A stretch of 34,869 bases of DNA from Porticoccaceae bacterium. Lineage in GTDB: Bacteria > Pseudomonadota > Gammaproteobacteria > Pseudomonadales > Porticoccaceae. Position numbers and translations under genes: made by a program. Of this stretch, positions 1-7,567 are shown piece after piece. Under the pieces are notes generated by a model, which saw only the letters and a program-made list of their open reading frames with translations, had not been told where the DNA came from and ran no database searches. Location of the stretch: NCBI GenBank assembly GCA_012960115.1, contig DUBX01000008.1, positions 615-35,483 of the forward strand. The letters are read 5' to 3'. Every line of letters starts with the position of its first letter. Positions within the stretch are counted from its first letter, which is position 1.

Positions 1-2
1 AG

Positions 3-809
3 AGCCAGCCGCGGGTACAGGGCACTGGCAGCGTGAAGAGCTGGCAGTTACGTTGCGATCAATTGGGTAAGCAGGGTTTGGTGGGGCATAGCGTGGGCGT
101 CACCGGGCTGGGGCCCAATCAGGTGTCGGCCATGGTGATGCTCAGCCTGCGTGATGAACAAGGTCAAACGCAGCATTATCAAGCGGTGTTAAAAGCGGAA
201 GATCCTGAGTATCAAGTACCCGCAGAGCCGGGACTCGGAGAAGTAACACTCGAGTATTCAGTGTTGGGCCTGGAGCATATTTGGGGTGGTATTGATCACC
301 TGATGTTTGTATTTGGTTTACTGTTACTCGTCGGTGGTGGCGGGCGTTTGTTCTGGACGATTACGGCGTTTACCGTCGGGCACAGTATTACGCTATCACT
401 CGTGACACTCGGTTTTTTGAGTTTTCCTGTACCTCTGGTGGAGTTCACTATTGCCCTGAGTATTTTTGTGTTGGCGTTAAACCTGGCTCGTCATGATAAA
501 CAAGGTTTGTTTCGTCATTACCCCTGGTGGTTGGCCGGTGGTTTTGGGTTGCTGCACGGTATGGGGTTTGCGGGTGCACTGGCAGAGATCGGTCTGCCGC
601 AGAGCAATGTGCCAATGGCCTTGCTGTTTTTTAATGTCGGAATCGAAGTAGGGCAGATCGCGTTTATTGTGTTTTTGCTGGGTGTGTGGAGGTTAATCAA
701 GCGACCTTTGCTGCCTTGGCAAGAACGCTTAGTACCCGTGCCGGTTTATGCCTTGGGCGGACTGTCGGCCATGTGGTGTATCGAACGCGGACTGATACTT
801 TTATATTAA
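3..809 (+). CDS. HupE/UreJ family membrane protein (5' end outside window)
   Basis: The reading frame is open to the window edge, and the GTG at 33 is probably internal, so this is the C-terminal part of a longer protein. About 75 soluble residues lead into a hydrophobic domain with HupE/UreJ hallmarks: HIWGGIDHLMF, FTVGHSITLSL, FGLLHGMGFAGALAEIG and FFNVGIEVGQ. The His and Asp residues sit within or at the ends of predicted membrane helices, five or six of which are visible. The family is annotated as hydrogenase/urease accessory proteins, and some members are thought to move nickel or cobalt. Members with a long soluble N-terminus in marine bacteria are uncharacterised, and no hydrogenase or urease gene is present here. 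The gene is followed by the DUF3604 remnant on the same strand, possibly a former operon partner (inference). Confidence 0.85.
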   Translation, partial: SQPRVQGTGSVKSWQLRCDQLGKQGLVGHSVGVTGLGPNQVSAMVMLSLRDEQGQTQHYQAVLKAEDPEYQVPAEPGLGEVTLEYSVLGLEHIWGGIDHLMFVFGLLLLVGGGGRLFWTITAFTVGHSITLSLVTLGFLSFPVPLVEFTIALSIFVLALNLARHDKQGLFRHYPWWLAGGFGLLHGMGFAGALAEIGLPQSNVPMALLFFNVGIEVGQIAFIVFLLGVWRLIKRPLLPWQERLVPVPVYALGGLSAMWCIERGLILLY

Positions 810-880
810 GTCAGTAACGGTAAGCCCAAATCAATAAGCTCATTGTTAGAAATAGAGCGTTTGAACTTAAAAATGTTTGA

Positions 881-1321
881 AATAACAAACTAACTGGCAG
901 GTATGGACCTTTTACCGTGGCAGGTGATTATGTGCTGCAGGATGACAGTAAGTTTACCTTGCCTGCACCACAAGATGCCATTTACCAGGCGGAATCTAAC
1001 CCTAATATGAACCTGTATTGGGGTGAGTTACATATACAAACCGCCGAAAGCTTTGATGCCACCTAGTTAGGTAAGACGCTGGGTATTGAAGATGCCTATC
1101 GCTTTGCTAAAGGTGAACAGCTAACCGTCGCTGCCGGTTAAGTTATGCAACTGAGCCGTCCGCTGGATTTTGTGGCGATCACCGATCACGCCGAAGGTTT
1201 TGGCTCTCGCACTCATTGCGATGACGCAGACCTGTCTTGGAGCGAGGGGTCGACTGGCTATAATCTATGGGTTTTTCAAATGATCGATGAAAATTGCATG
1301 GTTTACTGGGACGTCCAGTAG
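881..1321 (+). pseudogene. Decayed DUF3604 gene fragment
   Basis: One frame reads as the N-terminal part of a DUF3604 protein. It runs through NPNMNLYWGELHIQT, then ESFDAT, EDAYRFAKGE, LSRPLDFVAITDHAEGFG and SRTHCDD. The frame is broken by stops at 1064-1066 (TAG), 1139-1141 (TAA) and 1319-1321 (TAG), and homology then ends. Members of this family usually have several hundred residues and a PHP-like metal-binding core (HxH, TDHAE). Only the first third or so survives, without a clear start codon. All the matching blocks are in the same frame, so decay was by nonsense substitution plus loss of the 3' part, not by frameshift. It lies between a HupE/UreJ gene and an integrase gene, so arrival of the integrase may have removed the rest (inference). 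Confidence 0.75.
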
Positions 1322-1348
1322 AGTAGTAGCTTATTAAGAAGCAATTTG

Positions 1349-1362
1349 CTATGTCCGCTAAT
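1349..1362 (+). repeat. 14-bp motif, copy 1 (integrase-proximal)
   Basis: This copy reads CTATGTCCGCTAAT. It is the first of three copies of CTATGTCC[GA][CA]TAAT in about 100 bp upstream of the tyrosine recombinase gene. It has the same orientation as copy 2, 67 bp further on. It may be an accessory integrase-binding arm site or a regulator site; the sequence alone does not decide. Confidence 0.6.
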
Positions 1363-1415
1363 CTCAAATAGAAGAGATAGACAGCATGTCCCGACTTGGG
1401 GAGTAGTAAGAATGT

Positions 1416-1447
1416 CTATGTCCGATAATGTTAATTAGTGGACATAG
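1416..1447. repeat. 32-bp inverted repeat upstream of integrase (possible att/crossover site or operator)
   Basis: The left arm CTATGTCCGATAAT (1416-1429) and the right arm ATTAGTGGACATAG (1434-1447) are inverted copies of one 14-bp motif, matching at 12 of 14 positions including 8 perfect outer bases. They are separated by the 4-bp GTTA. Paired inverted binding sites around a short spacer are the layout of tyrosine recombinase core sites, although spacers are more often 6-8 bp. The element ends 70 bp before the integrase start, so an autoregulatory operator is equally possible. Confidence 0.55.
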
Positions 1448-1517
1448 CTAGACAGGTCTTATAACAGCTGATACAGTCCATTCTCACTTAAAGTAACTTC
1501 TCAGGCTGTAGGAACCA

Positions 1518-2795
1518 ATGAGCAAAGTATTTAAAGCCACACCGTTATTTGATGCCCATAAGTCATTTATTAGATTGCCAATGGGCACTCCCATGTTGGA
1601 TGACTATCCTGACTCAAAAGATTTCTTAGAGCATGTCTGCCATTCAATTCCAGAGGCTATCGAGGATTTTTCCTATACACAGGCGTTCTTGAAAAGTTAC
1701 AGCCGCAAAAGTGAAGCTACCTATCGCAGCTACCGTAATGAGGTTGAGCGTTTATTGCTGTGGACCTGGACCATCGAAGGCAAAAGTGTCATAGCTCTTA
1801 AGCGTCAAAATTTAGAGTCTTACTTTGACTTTGTCCATAACCCGCCGGCAGCCTGGGTGGCCAACTCTGTGGACGATCGTTTTCGCCAGATCGGCGGAGA
1901 GTCGCGTCAAAACAAAGAATGGCGGCCATTCGTCGCCAAAATAGCCAAACAGGACCGTAAAAATGCCGTCGAAGCCGGTAAATCTGTACCGTCAGCTAAA
2001 GATGGGCATACGTTGTCTCACGAGGCGATGAAAATTTGTTACTCCGCATTATCCTGTTTCTATGATTACCTGACTGACGAAGGATACGCGTTTGGCAATC
2101 CAATACCTGCGATACGTAAGCAGTCGCCGTTCTTAATTAAAGGTGCGACGAGTAAAAGTATTAAAAGGCTCTCAGATTTACAGTGGGATTATGTCCTTGA
2201 TTGTGCCACCTTGGCGGCCGACAAAGATCCAGCATACGAGCGGATGCTCTTTACGGTCGCAATGCTCAAGACCCTGTATCTAAGGGTCTCAGAGCTGTCT
2301 GATCGGTCCAACTGGCAGCCGGTCTGGAAGCATTTCTGGCAGGACACTGATGGCAACAACTGGCTTAAAGTCTTGGGTAAAGGTAACAAAATACGGGATG
2401 TTTCTGTGCCGAATTCGCTCGGGCCCTATATCAAGCGCTACGAGAGCCATCGCCAGTCCGTAAGTGCTAGTTTTGGTGTAAATGCCACCTTGGTGGCTAA
2501 GAATCGTGGTGCTGGTGGCATGACGTCACGACAATTACGCCGCATTGTGCAGCAGGCTTTTGATTTGGCCCATGAGAAAATGCGTGTAGAGGGGTTTTCT
2601 GATGAAGCGACCGCCCTTAGAGAGGCTACAACTCACTGGCTGCGGCACACTGGCGCCTCGCAAGATATTGCCACGCGTCCTCTTAAGCATATGGCCGACG
2701 ATCTGGGCCATGCCAGTATGGGTACCACTGACAGGGTGTATATTCAGTCGGACATGAAAGAACGGGCCAGAACGGGCAAAGAAAGAGACGTATAA
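1518..2795 (+). CDS. Tyrosine recombinase/phage-type integrase
   Basis: This 425-residue protein should cut and rejoin DNA at specific sites through a covalent 3'-phosphotyrosine intermediate. The N-terminal half (about 50-190) resembles a SAM-like core-binding domain. The C-terminal catalytic domain carries the full active-site set: R256 (LYLRVSEL), K288 (LGKGNK), H373 and R376 (THWLRHTG), H398 (DLGHAS) and Y408 (DRVYIQS). It looks intact and active. The ATG has AGGAA a few bases upstream. It stands alone with no excisionase, phage or transposition genes nearby. The repeats at 1349-1447 are candidate target or arm sites, and the decayed DUF3604 gene upstream suggests past insertion. The exact subfamily (XerD-like, lone integrase or remnant of an island) is not determined. 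Confidence 0.85.
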   Translation: MSKVFKATPLFDAHKSFIRLPMGTPMLDDYPDSKDFLEHVCHSIPEAIEDFSYTQAFLKSYSRKSEATYRSYRNEVERLLLWTWTIEGKSVIALKRQNLESYFDFVHNPPAAWVANSVDDRFRQIGGESRQNKEWRPFVAKIAKQDRKNAVEAGKSVPSAKDGHTLSHEAMKICYSALSCFYDYLTDEGYAFGNPIPAIRKQSPFLIKGATSKSIKRLSDLQWDYVLDCATLAADKDPAYERMLFTVAMLKTLYLRVSELSDRSNWQPVWKHFWQDTDGNNWLKVLGKGNKIRDVSVPNSLGPYIKRYESHRQSVSASFGVNATLVAKNRGAGGMTSRQLRRIVQQAFDLAHEKMRVEGFSDEATALREATTHWLRHTGASQDIATRPLKHMADDLGHASMGTTDRVYIQSDMKERARTGKERDV

Positions 2796-2819
2796 CCTTT
2801 AATTGCCTATTTCCTCAAA

Positions 2820-2842
2820 AAAGCAGGCAGGTGCCCTGCTTT
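2820..2842 (-). terminator. Intrinsic terminator of puuA-like gene (possibly bidirectional)
   Basis: AAAGCAGG pairs with CCTGCTTT around a 7-nt loop. On the minus strand the stem is followed by a run of six T. It lies just past the stop of the minus-strand puuA-like gene and 25 bp past the integrase stop, so it separates the two converging units. Confidence 0.75.
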
Positions 2843-2856
2843 ATAGCCCGATTCAG

Positions 2857-4200
2857 CTATACATTAAGCAGCAAGTGCTCACGCTCCCACGATGAAATCA
2901 CCCTATTGAATTCCTCGAATTCGACCAACTTGATAGAGGTATACAGTTGAATAAATTTCTCACCAAGGATATCGATAATGTCTTGGTCTTCTTGGAGCCC
3001 GCGTAAGGCCTCCTCGAGGGTTCGTGGAAGCTCGATATCTTCCTCATAAGCGTTCCCTTCAAAAGCCTCCGATGGCTGGATTTTGTGCTTCATTCCAAGA
3101 TAACCGCAGGCTAAGGTGGCCGCTATGGCCAGATAAGGATTGACGTCAGCGCCTGGAAAGCGGTTCTCTACGCGGTAATTTTTAGGTTTGGCATCAGGTA
3201 CACGCAGCCCAGTAGTCCGGTTATCGTAACCCCAGTGAAGATTGATTGGCGCTGAAACCTCACGGGTAAATCGACGATAAGAATTTACGTTTGGAGCGAA
3301 CAGGCTCATGACATATGGCGTGTACTTCTGTAAGCCGCCCATGTAGTGATAAAAGGTATCGCTGTACTCACCGTCGTTAGTCGCAAAGACGTTATCGCCG
3401 GTGGATGAATTCAGGAGACTTTGATGTATGTGGGTCGCAGACCCAGGCTCCTCAGCCATTGGTTTAGCCATAAAGGTGGCGTAAATGTCATTTTTAAGTG
3501 CGGCCTCTCTTACGGTCCGCTTAAAGGTGAACACCTGGTCGGCTAAGTCCAGTGGATCACCGTGTATAAAGTTGACCTCTAGTTGAGCTGCTCCTGATTC
3601 ATGGATCAGGGTATCAATATCCAGCTCCATAGCCTCGCAATATCCGTACATGGCCTCCACGAAGGGCTCAAACTCGTTGGCCGCATCGATACTGTAAGAC
3701 TGTCTAGCGGTCTCTGGGCGACCAGAGCGCCCTATCGGCGGTTTTAATGGCAAGCCTGGGTTTGGGTTCTTTTCAACCAAGTAAAATTCCATTTCGGGGG
3801 CTATTACGGGAGTTAGGCCTTCTTTCTCGTACAGCGCCAGCACTCGCTTTAAAACATTACGGCTGGAAAATGGATGCGGCTGCCCATCTTTGGTGAAGCA
3901 GTCGTGAATGATCTGGCCAGTAACCTCATTGGCCCATGGCACTAACCGGGCGGTAGGCGGGTCGGGTTCAAGCAGCATGTCGCCATCAACGGTATCTATA
4001 AGCTCCCAAAAGTCATCGGAGTACTCGCCGGTGACCGTTTGCGCCAAGATACCTTCGGGTAGACGACTGTCTTCCTTCAGGAATTTCTTCGCCGGGATGA
4101 ATTTCCCTCGGGCGTTACCAGTCATATCTGGAACGAGACATTCAACCTCGGTGATCTTGTTTTCCTGAAGCCAGCTTTCAATCGTTTTAGTACTTGCCAT
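2857..4200 (-). CDS. puuA: Glutamine synthetase-family gamma-glutamylpolyamine synthetase (PuuA-like)
   Basis: This 447-residue enzyme of the glutamine synthetase fold is predicted to ligate glutamate to putrescine or another amine using ATP, the first step of the gamma-glutamyl polyamine catabolic pathway. Visible motifs are the beta-Grasp start (MTGNARGKFIPA), the metal-binding APEMEFYL, GAAQLEVNF, the ATP-site FMAKPMAEEPGSATHIHQS, APNVNSYRRF, NRTTGLRVP and ENRFPGADVNPYL. The KPM..EPGSATHIHQS form is typical of PuuA-like rather than ammonia-assimilating GlnA proteins, and no adenylylation-loop tyrosine motif is evident. AAGGTG lies 4 nt before the ATG. It is divergent from the puuB-like oxidase across a shared operator region, which supports the polyamine role. 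The exact amine (putrescine, spermidine, ethanolamine or other) cannot be read from sequence. Confidence 0.85.
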   Translation of the reverse strand: MASTKTIESWLQENKITEVECLVPDMTGNARGKFIPAKKFLKEDSRLPEGILAQTVTGEYSDDFWELIDTVDGDMLLEPDPPTARLVPWANEVTGQIIHDCFTKDGQPHPFSSRNVLKRVLALYEKEGLTPVIAPEMEFYLVEKNPNPGLPLKPPIGRSGRPETARQSYSIDAANEFEPFVEAMYGYCEAMELDIDTLIHESGAAQLEVNFIHGDPLDLADQVFTFKRTVREAALKNDIYATFMAKPMAEEPGSATHIHQSLLNSSTGDNVFATNDGEYSDTFYHYMGGLQKYTPYVMSLFAPNVNSYRRFTREVSAPINLHWGYDNRTTGLRVPDAKPKNYRVENRFPGADVNPYLAIAATLACGYLGMKHKIQPSEAFEGNAYEEDIELPRTLEEALRGLQEDQDIIDILGEKFIQLYTSIKLVEFEEFNRVISSWEREHLLLNV

Positions 4201-4224
4201 GGAACACCTTATAGTAGGTTAAAA

Positions 4225-4262
4225 TTGAATTATTGTTCAATTAAAGTTGAATTATTGTTCAA
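4225..4262. promoter_or_regulatory. Two identical 16-bp palindromic operators between puuA and puuB
   Basis: TTGAATTATTGTTCAA occurs at 4225-4240 and again, identically, at 4247-4262. Each has TTGAA/TTCAA arms and a 6-bp spacer, and the centre-to-centre distance of 22 bp puts both on one DNA face. The second copy contains a candidate -35 for puuB (TTGAAT, 4247-4252) with an 18-bp spacer to TAATGT (4271-4276). Bound repressor would therefore block that promoter. The TetR protein encoded after puuB is the obvious candidate ligand (inference). Confidence 0.75.
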
Positions 4263-4305
4263 AAAGATCATAATGTCAATTAAACCCGTGAATTAGAAAG
4301 ATTTT

Positions 4306-5565
4306 ATGGACTCTTATTACACCGCTAGCAGCCCTGCTCGGCCTTCGTTCAAACCTCTTGACGGCGAGGAAGTCGCCGATATCTGTATCGTTGGTGCTGG
4401 CTATACGGGCTTATCCTCTGCTCTGCATCTCGCTAAGAGAGGATATAAAGTGGTGCTCCTTGAGGCTGAGACCGTTGCTTTTGGTGCTTCTGGCCGAAAC
4501 GGTGGTCATGTTGGCACGGGCATGAATATGGATCAGCAGGATATAGAGCGTAGATTTGGCCGTGAAGTTGCACATTCCCTGTGGAATATGAGCCTAGAAG
4601 CCGTCGATACGGTCAAGGAGCTTATCTCTGACCACGACATTGATTGCGATTTAAAGTATGGCGGTGTGCATTTGGCGCACAAGCCTGGTTACTGTAAAGA
4701 GCTTGAGGAAGACATAGCGTTCCTGCAAAAGCGTTATAATTTCAATGATATAGAGTATATTCATAGAAATAGACTCAAAGAAATTATAGGAAGTGATGCC
4801 TATTACGGTGCCCAGTGGGACAAGGCATCCTTGCACCTGCATCCGCTGAAGTACGCTGTAGGTCTCTTAAAGGCCGCGGTGGACGCAGGCGTTACCATTT
4901 ACGAGCACTCTAGGGTGCAGTCATACAGTGGAACACCTGTGGTTGTTAAGACGGCAACCGGTCAAATTACTGCTACTGACTTAATTCTAGCGTGCAATGG
5001 CTATATCGAGGGTCTTGAACCTAAGATAAATGGTTATATTATGCCGATTAATAACTTTATTATTGCTACAGAGCCCCTATCAGCTGAGGTTTCAACCTCC
5101 CTGATCCCAAAGGACACCGCCATGGAAGATTCGCGGTTTGTAATCAATTACTGGAAATTATCTGGCGATAATAGGCTTATTTTTGGCGGTGGTGAAAACT
5201 ATCGGCGCGGATTTCCATCCGACATCAAAGGCTTTGTCCAGCCTAATATGTTGAAGGTCTACCCACAACTGGCTAACACTCAGATTGACTACGGGTGGGG
5301 CGGTACTCTGGCTGTTACCCTAAACCGTCTCCCCCACTTTGGCCGCATTAACGGCAACATTTGGCATTTGCACGGTTATTCCGGTCACGGGGTCCCAACG
5401 GCTACCTTTGCAGGAAAGCTTGTAGCAGAGGCGATTAGTGGCAAACATGAGCGTTTTGATATAATGGCTAACCTTCCCTCCGGAAGGTTCCCTGGAGGCA
5501 CCCTGCTACGCTGGCCGGGTATGGTAGCCGGTATGCTCTACTATGCCATGCGCGATCGAATTTAG
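4306..5565 (+). CDS. puuB: FAD-dependent gamma-glutamylputrescine oxidase (PuuB-like)
   Basis: This 419-residue flavoprotein of the DAO superfamily is predicted to oxidise the gamma-glutamylated amine made by PuuA, giving an aldehyde, ammonia and hydrogen peroxide. The ADP-binding Rossmann motif is at residues 26-35 (ICIVGAGYTG), followed by FGASGRNGG, which contacts FAD. The C-terminal LHGYSGHGVPTATFAGKL and the final YYAMRDRI match the pattern I know from E. coli PuuB, and the length is nearly the same (about 426 there). It is transcribed away from puuA across the paired operator and followed 11 bp later by the tetR gene, probably in one operon. The later pathway enzymes (PuuC aldehyde dehydrogenase and PuuD hydrolase) are not in the window. 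Confidence 0.88.
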   Translation: MDSYYTASSPARPSFKPLDGEEVADICIVGAGYTGLSSALHLAKRGYKVVLLEAETVAFGASGRNGGHVGTGMNMDQQDIERRFGREVAHSLWNMSLEAVDTVKELISDHDIDCDLKYGGVHLAHKPGYCKELEEDIAFLQKRYNFNDIEYIHRNRLKEIIGSDAYYGAQWDKASLHLHPLKYAVGLLKAAVDAGVTIYEHSRVQSYSGTPVVVKTATGQITATDLILACNGYIEGLEPKINGYIMPINNFIIATEPLSAEVSTSLIPKDTAMEDSRFVINYWKLSGDNRLIFGGGENYRRGFPSDIKGFVQPNMLKVYPQLANTQIDYGWGGTLAVTLNRLPHFGRINGNIWHLHGYSGHGVPTATFAGKLVAEAISGKHERFDIMANLPSGRFPGGTLLRWPGMVAGMLYYAMRDRI

Positions 5566-5576
5566 GAGAACTTATC

Positions 5577-6206
5577 ATGGCATCTATTAGAACTCTGTCG
5601 CCGCGAAGTATGCCAGTCCAAAAGCGTGCACTGGCAAGGCGTGAGCAAATTTTGGCCGCTACAGCGGTGCTGCTCGAGGAAGTTGGTCAAGATGATTTAA
5701 CCACGATTTTGGTGGCTAAGCGGGTTGGCGTTTCGGTCGGGACTCTTTATCACTATTTTCCCAATAAATACGCCATTCTGTACGCTTTGGCGGAACAGTG
5801 GCTGGGGGAATGGAATGTTGCCTTGCAGGAGCTTGAAACTGACAAGATCGAGTCATTGAGTCTCAAAAAATTCGTCGAAAGAGTGATGAATCGAACCCTA
5901 TTAGTGTACAAGAACCAGCAAGGCATATTGCCTCTGGTGCAGGCTATGTTCGGCGTTCCAGAGCTCAAAGAGCTGGACAGCCAGCACGATGAGCTGATTA
6001 TCGCGTCGATGGCTCGTATGTTTAGGCGTTTAGAAATAACAGAAGATCAAGCAGAGCTATCTAGGCTGGGAAGCGAATGGATGGAAGTCAGCCATGCCCT
6101 GCTCTTAGTGATCGTTGACCAAAGCCCAACCGACTCAGCGCGCACCCTGTCGGATCTCAAGTTTCTGAGCCTCTGCCTGTTGGAGCGCGCTAAGAGCCAG
6201 TTCTAG
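5577..6206 (+). CDS. TetR-family transcriptional regulator, likely of the puu locus
   Basis: This is a 209-residue protein. An N-terminal TetR helix-turn-helix (about residues 18-65) includes RREQILAATAVLLEE, TTILVAKRVGVSVGTLYHYF and the typical PNKYAILYAL. The remainder is a helical ligand-binding domain with no family-level signature I can name. AGGAGA sits 7 nt before the ATG and overlaps the puuB stop region, indicating co-transcription with puuB. It probably represses itself and both divergent puu genes through the twin palindromes at 4225-4262, with a polyamine or glutamyl-amine as inducer (inference). In E. coli the same role is filled by PuuR, an unrelated cupin-type regulator. Its stop overlaps the convergent gor stop by 4 bp. 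Confidence 0.88.
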   Translation: MASIRTLSPRSMPVQKRALARREQILAATAVLLEEVGQDDLTTILVAKRVGVSVGTLYHYFPNKYAILYALAEQWLGEWNVALQELETDKIESLSLKKFVERVMNRTLLVYKNQQGILPLVQAMFGVPELKELDSQHDELIIASMARMFRRLEITEDQAELSRLGSEWMEVSHALLLVIVDQSPTDSARTLSDLKFLSLCLLERAKSQF

Positions 6207-7567
6207 CGCGTAGGCTCTCGCATAGTAACGAATTCTTCGGCTGCTGAAGGGTGTATGCCCACAGTCGCATCAAAATGAGCTTTGGTTGCACCCGCTTTTA
6301 GCGCAATACCCATACCCTGAATAATCTCTGCGGCATGATCACCTACCATATGGCAGCCAACGACCTTGTCAAACTGTTGGTCGACGACTAATTTCATAGT
6401 TATTCGGTCGTTGCCTCCGCCTAGGGTTTGTATCATTGGCTTAAAATCTGAGGTGTACACCGAGATGTCTGTGTATTTAGCCCGTGCGGCTTCCTCGCTC
6501 AGGCCCACGGTGCCTAGTTCTGGCTGACAAAATACTGCCGTAGGAATATTGTCATAGTCAATACAGGCAAGCCCACCACCATAAAGGGCATCCACCAGAA
6601 CCATCGCTTCCTGAATGGCCACAGGCGTTAGCTGCACGCGGTCAATAACATCACCCAGCGCATAAATGGAAGGTTCTGAGGTACAGAAATTTTCATCGAC
6701 CGGGATAGATCCATCCTTGCGCAATTCAACCCCTGCATTCTCAAGCCCAAGACCCGCCGTGTTCGCGGTACGGCCTGTCGCATAAAGCACTAACTCGGCG
6801 GACATCGACTCGCCGGACGCAAAGTTGACGTGCAAGCCATCAGCGTTTTTTTCGATGTTGGTTATCTGTGTCTGCAGATGTATGTTGACGCCTTTATCCC
6901 GCATTCCTGCCGTAATTTTGTCACTCATCTCGCGGTCAAAGGATTTCAGCAGATTACTGCCTCGGTAGACCAGATGAGTCTCTACCCCCAACCCGTTAAG
7001 AATACCTGCGAACTCAACAGCGATGTAGCCACCACCAACAATCACAGCGGTTTTGGGTAGCTGGTCCAAAAAGAACATCTCATTGGAGCTAACTGCATGC
7101 TCGCTGCCCGGGAAATCAGGGATAAACGGCCAGCCGCCGGTGGCCACCAAGATTGTGCGTACGCGATAGGTTTCGCCGTTAACGACCACCTGTTGAGGCC
7201 CAACCACGGTAGCGCGGCCGTTGAACAGATCAGCGCCACTGTTATCGATCAAGGTTTGATAAATACCGTTGAGACGCTCAATTTCGGCGGTTTTATTATC
7301 TCGCAGAGTTGGCCAGTCAAGCGTTGGTTGCTCGGCCTGATTCCAGCCAAAGCCTTTACTAGCATGAAATAGCTCGGGAAACTGTGATGCATAGACAAAC
7401 AGCTTTTTGGGTACACAGCCGACATTGACACAGGTGCCACCAAGGTAGCGCTCTTCAGCCACAGCTACTTTTTTGCCTTTGTTGGCCGCCATACGAGCGG
7501 CGCGCACGCCACCTGAGCCGGCGCCAATAACAAATAGGTCATAATCAAACGTTAATGTCACTGTCAT
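6203..7567 (-). CDS. gor: Glutathione-disulfide reductase
   Basis: This FAD/NADPH enzyme of the cytoplasm reduces glutathione disulfide to glutathione. Seen are the FAD motif VIGAGSGG, the redox-active pair GGTCVNVGC (C46 and C51 from this start), the NADPH-side GGGYIAVEFAG, the second FAD motif YALGDV, and the C-terminal HPSAAEEFVTMREP with the catalytic His-Glu. The HPxAAEEFVTMR ending is characteristic of Gor rather than dihydrolipoamide dehydrogenase. An upstream in-frame start at 7597 is unlikely because it lies inside cysG. The ATG at 7567 has its GGA directly adjacent, while a GTG at 7561 has AAAGGA at 6-nt spacing, so the true start may be 7561. Either way the gene overlaps the end of cysG by about 20 bp and is the last gene of the minus-strand operon. 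Confidence 0.92.
   Translation of the reverse strand: MTVTLTFDYDLFVIGAGSGGVRAARMAANKGKKVAVAEERYLGGTCVNVGCVPKKLFVYASQFPELFHASKGFGWNQAEQPTLDWPTLRDNKTAEIERLNGIYQTLIDNSGADLFNGRATVVGPQQVVVNGETYRVRTILVATGGWPFIPDFPGSEHAVSSNEMFFLDQLPKTAVIVGGGYIAVEFAGILNGLGVETHLVYRGSNLLKSFDREMSDKITAGMRDKGVNIHLQTQITNIEKNADGLHVNFASGESMSAELVLYATGRTANTAGLGLENAGVELRKDGSIPVDENFCTSEPSIYALGDVIDRVQLTPVAIQEAMVLVDALYGGGLACIDYDNIPTAVFCQPELGTVGLSEEAARAKYTDISVYTSDFKPMIQTLGGGNDRITMKLVVDQQFDKVVGCHMVGDHAAEIIQGMGIALKAGATKAHFDATVGIHPSAAEEFVTMREPTR

Noticed and set aside
2857-4200. Ordinary glutamine synthetase (glnA)
   Set aside because: The active-site variant, the divergent puuB-like oxidase and the shared operators point to the gamma-glutamylamine synthetase branch; no nitrogen-regulation genes are adjacent.
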